IMG/VR virus record: IMGVR_UViG_3300030103_001056
Coordinates: 1-31,595 of that record
Direction: 5' to 3' (one strand)
Source: a virus
Length of the DNA stretch: 31,595 bases
Position numbers and translations under genes: made by a program. Within the stretch, counting starts at the first letter, position 1; each line of letters opens with the position of its first letter. Positions 29,932-31,595 of the stretch are shown piece by piece. Under the pieces are notes generated by a model that saw nothing but the letters and a program-made list of their open reading frames with translations, was not told the DNA's origin and did no database searches.

Positions 29932-30939
29932 ATGGCACACGAAATAGAAACTATGGCTTGGGCTGGCGACGTTCCGTGGCATGGCTTGGGTATCGAGGTT
30001 ACTTCTGACTTAACACCTGTTCAGATGATGCAAGCCGCTGAGCTTGATTGGACAGTATCTAAGCGTCCTGCTTATACACTTGAAGATCCAGAGTGGCACG
30101 AAAAAGTTAATGTTATGCCAGTCGACGGCCACCACTTCATTACTCGCGATAGCGATAAAAAGATTTTATCTCATTGCGGTGACGATTACGTTCCTATCCA
30201 AAACGATCAGATCTTCGACTTCTTTAAGAAGTTTACAGACGCTGGTCATATGACTATGGAGACTGCTGGTTCGTTGCGCGGTGGTTCTGAGATCTGGGGT
30301 CTAGCTAAGATTGCCTCAGACTTTGAGCTTGCTGGTGGTGATGAGGTTAAGGGTTACTTACTCATTAACCAGCCGCATGTTGCAGGTAAAGCTATGGTGA
30401 TTAAGTTCACTCCGATCAGGGTCGTATGTAATAATACATTGACAGTCGCGTTAAATGATGGCGGTGCAGCGTTTCGTATGCCACATATTCGCGAGTTCGA
30501 TATGGATGTTCGCGAGGCGGCAGAGACAGCTCTTGGACTATCTAAGGCTAGACAGCAGGAGTTCAAAGAACAGGCAGAGTTCCTCGCATCTAAGTCCTTT
30601 AAGACAGAGAGCGTCATGGATTATATCGCCGAGTTGTACCAGCCGCAGTTACTTATCGAAAAAGGTAAGGCATCCGTCAAGGACGATTTCATCATGCAAG
30701 AGAAGTTTAACAAGACCTCCGAGCTTGTACTTCAGTCTATCGACCAGTCTCCAGGGTCTACCCTCAAAGCTGCCAAAGGTACATGGTGGGGTGCTCTAAA
30801 CGGCGTGACTTATATGGAGGATCATAAGCGGCGTGAGACCAGTGGGGGTAACTCCCTTCATAGCGCATGGTTTGGGGCTGGTGCTAACCGAAAAGCTAAG
30901 GCTCTTTCAAAAGCTGTAGAGTACGCATCAGCTGCATAA
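29932..30939 (+). CDS. DUF932 family phage/plasmid protein (TIGR03299-like)
   Basis: The 335-residue protein matches the DUF932 pattern: MAHEIETMAWAGDVPWHGLG at the start, YVPIQNDQIFDFFKKFTDAG (46-51 area onward), GSLRGGSEIWGLAKI, KGYLLINQPH, IKFTPIRVVCNNTLTVAL, and a C-terminal W.ALNGVTYMEDHKRR...SAWFGAGANRKAKAL. Members are common on phages and plasmids of many bacteria and have no firmly established function; they are usually soluble and about 300-400 residues. The length is normal. It has its own promoter-like region and a strong terminator, so it is likely a single-gene transcript made in good amount. Confidence 0.88.
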   Translation: MAHEIETMAWAGDVPWHGLGIEVTSDLTPVQMMQAAELDWTVSKRPAYTLEDPEWHEKVNVMPVDGHHFITRDSDKKILSHCGDDYVPIQNDQIFDFFKKFTDAGHMTMETAGSLRGGSEIWGLAKIASDFELAGGDEVKGYLLINQPHVAGKAMVIKFTPIRVVCNNTLTVALNDGGAAFRMPHIREFDMDVREAAETALGLSKARQQEFKEQAEFLASKSFKTESVMDYIAELYQPQLLIEKGKASVKDDFIMQEKFNKTSELVLQSIDQSPGSTLKAAKGTWWGALNGVTYMEDHKRRETSGGNSLHSAWFGAGANRKAKALSKAVEYASAA

Positions 30940-30946
30940 AGATGTG

Positions 30947-30968
30947 GGGTCAGTCAGAAGGCTGACCC
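30947..30968 (+). terminator. Hairpin after DUF932 gene (first of two)
   Basis: GGGTCAG (30947-30953) pairs with CTGACCC (30962-30968) with an 8-nt loop. There is no T tract directly after it; it lies just before the stronger terminator and may protect the message end. Confidence 0.6.
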
Positions 30969-30975
30969 TCTACTC

Positions 30976-31011
30976 GCCCCAAGGTTCGCTGCTAACCTTG
31001 GGGCTTCTTTT
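30976..31011 (+). terminator. Strong intrinsic terminator
   Basis: GCCCCAAGGTT (30976-30986) pairs with AACCTTGGGGC (30994-31004), an 11-bp perfect stem with a 7-nt loop, followed by TTCTTTT. It ends the DUF932 transcript. Confidence 0.88.
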
Positions 31012-31041
31012 AGGTGATTAGTTTGTGGTATTTTGTAGTAT

Positions 31042-31097
31042 CTTTCTACTACTTTGTAGATTATACTATAGTATAACTTAAATAGAAAGGTAGAAAG
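31042..31097 (+). promoter_or_regulatory. Promoter/operator with 16-bp palindrome and ribosome-site pairing
   Basis: TTATACTATAGTATAA (31061-31076) is a perfect palindrome and may be an operator or overlap a -10 (TATAGT at 31067-31072, weak -35 TTCTAC at 31044-31049, 17-bp spacing). Separately CTTTCTAC (31042-31049) is complementary to GTAGAAAG (31090-31097), right before ATG 31098. If the transcript begins upstream, that pairing would hide the ribosome site. Confidence 0.5.
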
Positions 31098-31421
31098 ATG
31101 ATTTACATTTATGGAGAGCGCGAGGCTTGCGATGATCGTTTAGTTGCTACAAAAAACGAGCTTCACCACGTTGTACCCTTCCTTAATTTGCTAGACCAGT
31201 ATGGTCATTGGCCAGAGGGTTACGAGGCTGTTATCTTTTCCCCTGACGAGGGCGAAGATAATCAAGGTGTCGTTTATCACTTTACTGATAGACTTGAGAT
31301 GCTCGGTACTTTCGATACTCGTTCTTCGTTCTTGGTCGATAAGATGCCTGAGATTTTCTATAATCCTGGATCAGAGCCGTCATATGGTCCAGCCAGCGAT
31401 GCGCAAGAGTGGTGGGGGTAA
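31098..31421 (+). CDS. Unknown protein under its own regulatory region
   Basis: This 107-residue protein follows GGTAGAAAG. The sequence has YIYGEREACDDRLVATKNELHHVVPFLNLL, GHWPEGYEAVIFSPDEGEDNQGVVYHFTDRLEML and DKMPEIFYNPGSEPSYGPASDAQEWWG; it is acidic and soluble. No family is known to me. Its palindromic promoter region suggests tight control. The next gene starts two bases after its stop. Confidence 0.6.
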   Translation: MIYIYGEREACDDRLVATKNELHHVVPFLNLLDQYGHWPEGYEAVIFSPDEGEDNQGVVYHFTDRLEMLGTFDTRSSFLVDKMPEIFYNPGSEPSYGPASDAQEWWG

Positions 31422-31423
31422 TC

Positions 31424-31576
31424 ATGCATTGGGATAATCCTATCAAAGTAAAGCCCGAGGTCAAGCGAGACCTTGCTAAATTTTGTGAGGTACTCGCTAA
31501 TCGGTGGGGCGTTAAAAAAGTCAGCTACCCCATGGCTATCGAATATCTTTTATACAAAGAGTTAGAAGAAAGGTAG
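31424..31576 (+). CDS. 50-residue unknown protein
   Basis: An ATG preceded by GTGGGGGTAATC opens a 50-codon frame: MHWDNPIKVKPEVKRDLAKF, then ANRWGVKKVSYPMAIEYLLYKELEER. It is basic and helical. The C-terminal helix-rich pattern is like small ribbon-helix-helix or accessory proteins, but this is not enough for a call. The frame ends at 31574-31576 and the next ATG is at 31583. Confidence 0.5.
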   Translation: MHWDNPIKVKPEVKRDLAKFCEVLANRWGVKKVSYPMAIEYLLYKELEER

Positions 31577-31582
31577 AAAGTT

Positions 31583-31595
31583 ATGAAAGTAGGAA
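31583..31595 (+). CDS. Start of a further gene (cut by the window end)
   Basis: ATG at 31583 follows AGAAAGGTAGAAAGTT, the ribosome-site type seen before many genes here. Only four codons (MKVG) are visible, so nothing can be said about the product. Confidence 0.4.

Noticed and set aside
29723-29932. 69-residue GTG-start frame with a hydrophobic end
   Set aside because: The overlapping ATG frame at 29730-29873 is coupled to the previous stop and encodes a cleaner membrane protein; the longer frame is Ser/Cys-rich and runs through the promoter-like region.
1-31595. CRISPR array, insertion sequence, integrase or attachment site
   Set aside because: No regularly spaced repeats, transposase or recombinase motifs, or terminal inverted repeats flanking a gene were seen in the window.

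Overview
The window is a contiguous piece of a tailed double-stranded DNA bacteriophage, with no sign of host chromosome. Genes are packed with 1-13 nt overlaps and almost no gaps, ribosome binding sites are purine-rich (AGGAGAAAG-like), and the DNA is AT-rich by eye (not computed). The gene set, with very large internal/ejection-type virion proteins, no tape measure, a DUF7483-type tail protein, an archaeo-eukaryotic-type primase, family A DNA polymerase and a DUF932 protein, suggests a podovirus-like phage of a marine bacterium, probably an alphaproteobacterium. That host and habitat assignment rests on recalled family resemblance only. No integrase, terminase, portal, capsid, RNA polymerase or tRNA is visible, so the window is only part of the genome.

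Layout. (1) 1-10782, plus strand: virion genes, comprising a truncated tail/fibre protein, a tail-assembly-like protein, a P22 gp10-like stabilisation/hub candidate, a small protein, and four proteins of 288-985 residues that look like ejection or internal proteins. (2) 10786-13436, plus strand: a lysis and membrane cassette of eight tiny overlapping genes ending in a 3-TM holin and a GH24 lysozyme. It includes a protein with a textbook EF-hand loop plus two membrane helices. (3) 13396-15047, minus strand: an antisense island of an XRE-type HTH protein and a SNF2-family helicase, overlapping the lysozyme tail to tail. (4) 15123-20685, plus strand: nucleotide and replication genes, with a YfbR-like HD nucleotidase, an SSB-like protein ending in DDVPF, an AEP/TOTE-type primase and a UvrD/Dda-like helicase. 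(5) 20754-26232, plus strand: a probable thymine-hypermodification cluster (methyltransferase, alpha-glutamyl/putrescinyl-thymine pyrophosphorylase-like protein, thymidylate-synthase/dUMP-hydroxymethylase homologue, Nmad1-like protein) leading into DNA polymerase I. (6) 26219-31595, plus strand: small early-type genes of unknown function, a RHH plus winged-helix regulator candidate, a 424-nt gene-free stretch, DUF932, and two good terminators.

How it fits together. The AEP primase, SF1 helicase, SSB-like protein and PolA (Leu at the E. coli 762 position) could form a phage replisome without DnaB/DnaG. The TS homologue may make hydroxymethyl-dUMP, the HD protein may trim competing dNMPs, and the pyrophosphorylase-like and methyltransferase proteins may decorate the base after replication; this pathway is inference. 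Regulation is suggested by a perfect 17-bp inverted repeat (15726-15809), recurring TATACTA palindromes before gene blocks, hairpins that hide ribosome binding sites in front of early genes, and a structured leader before the modification cluster.
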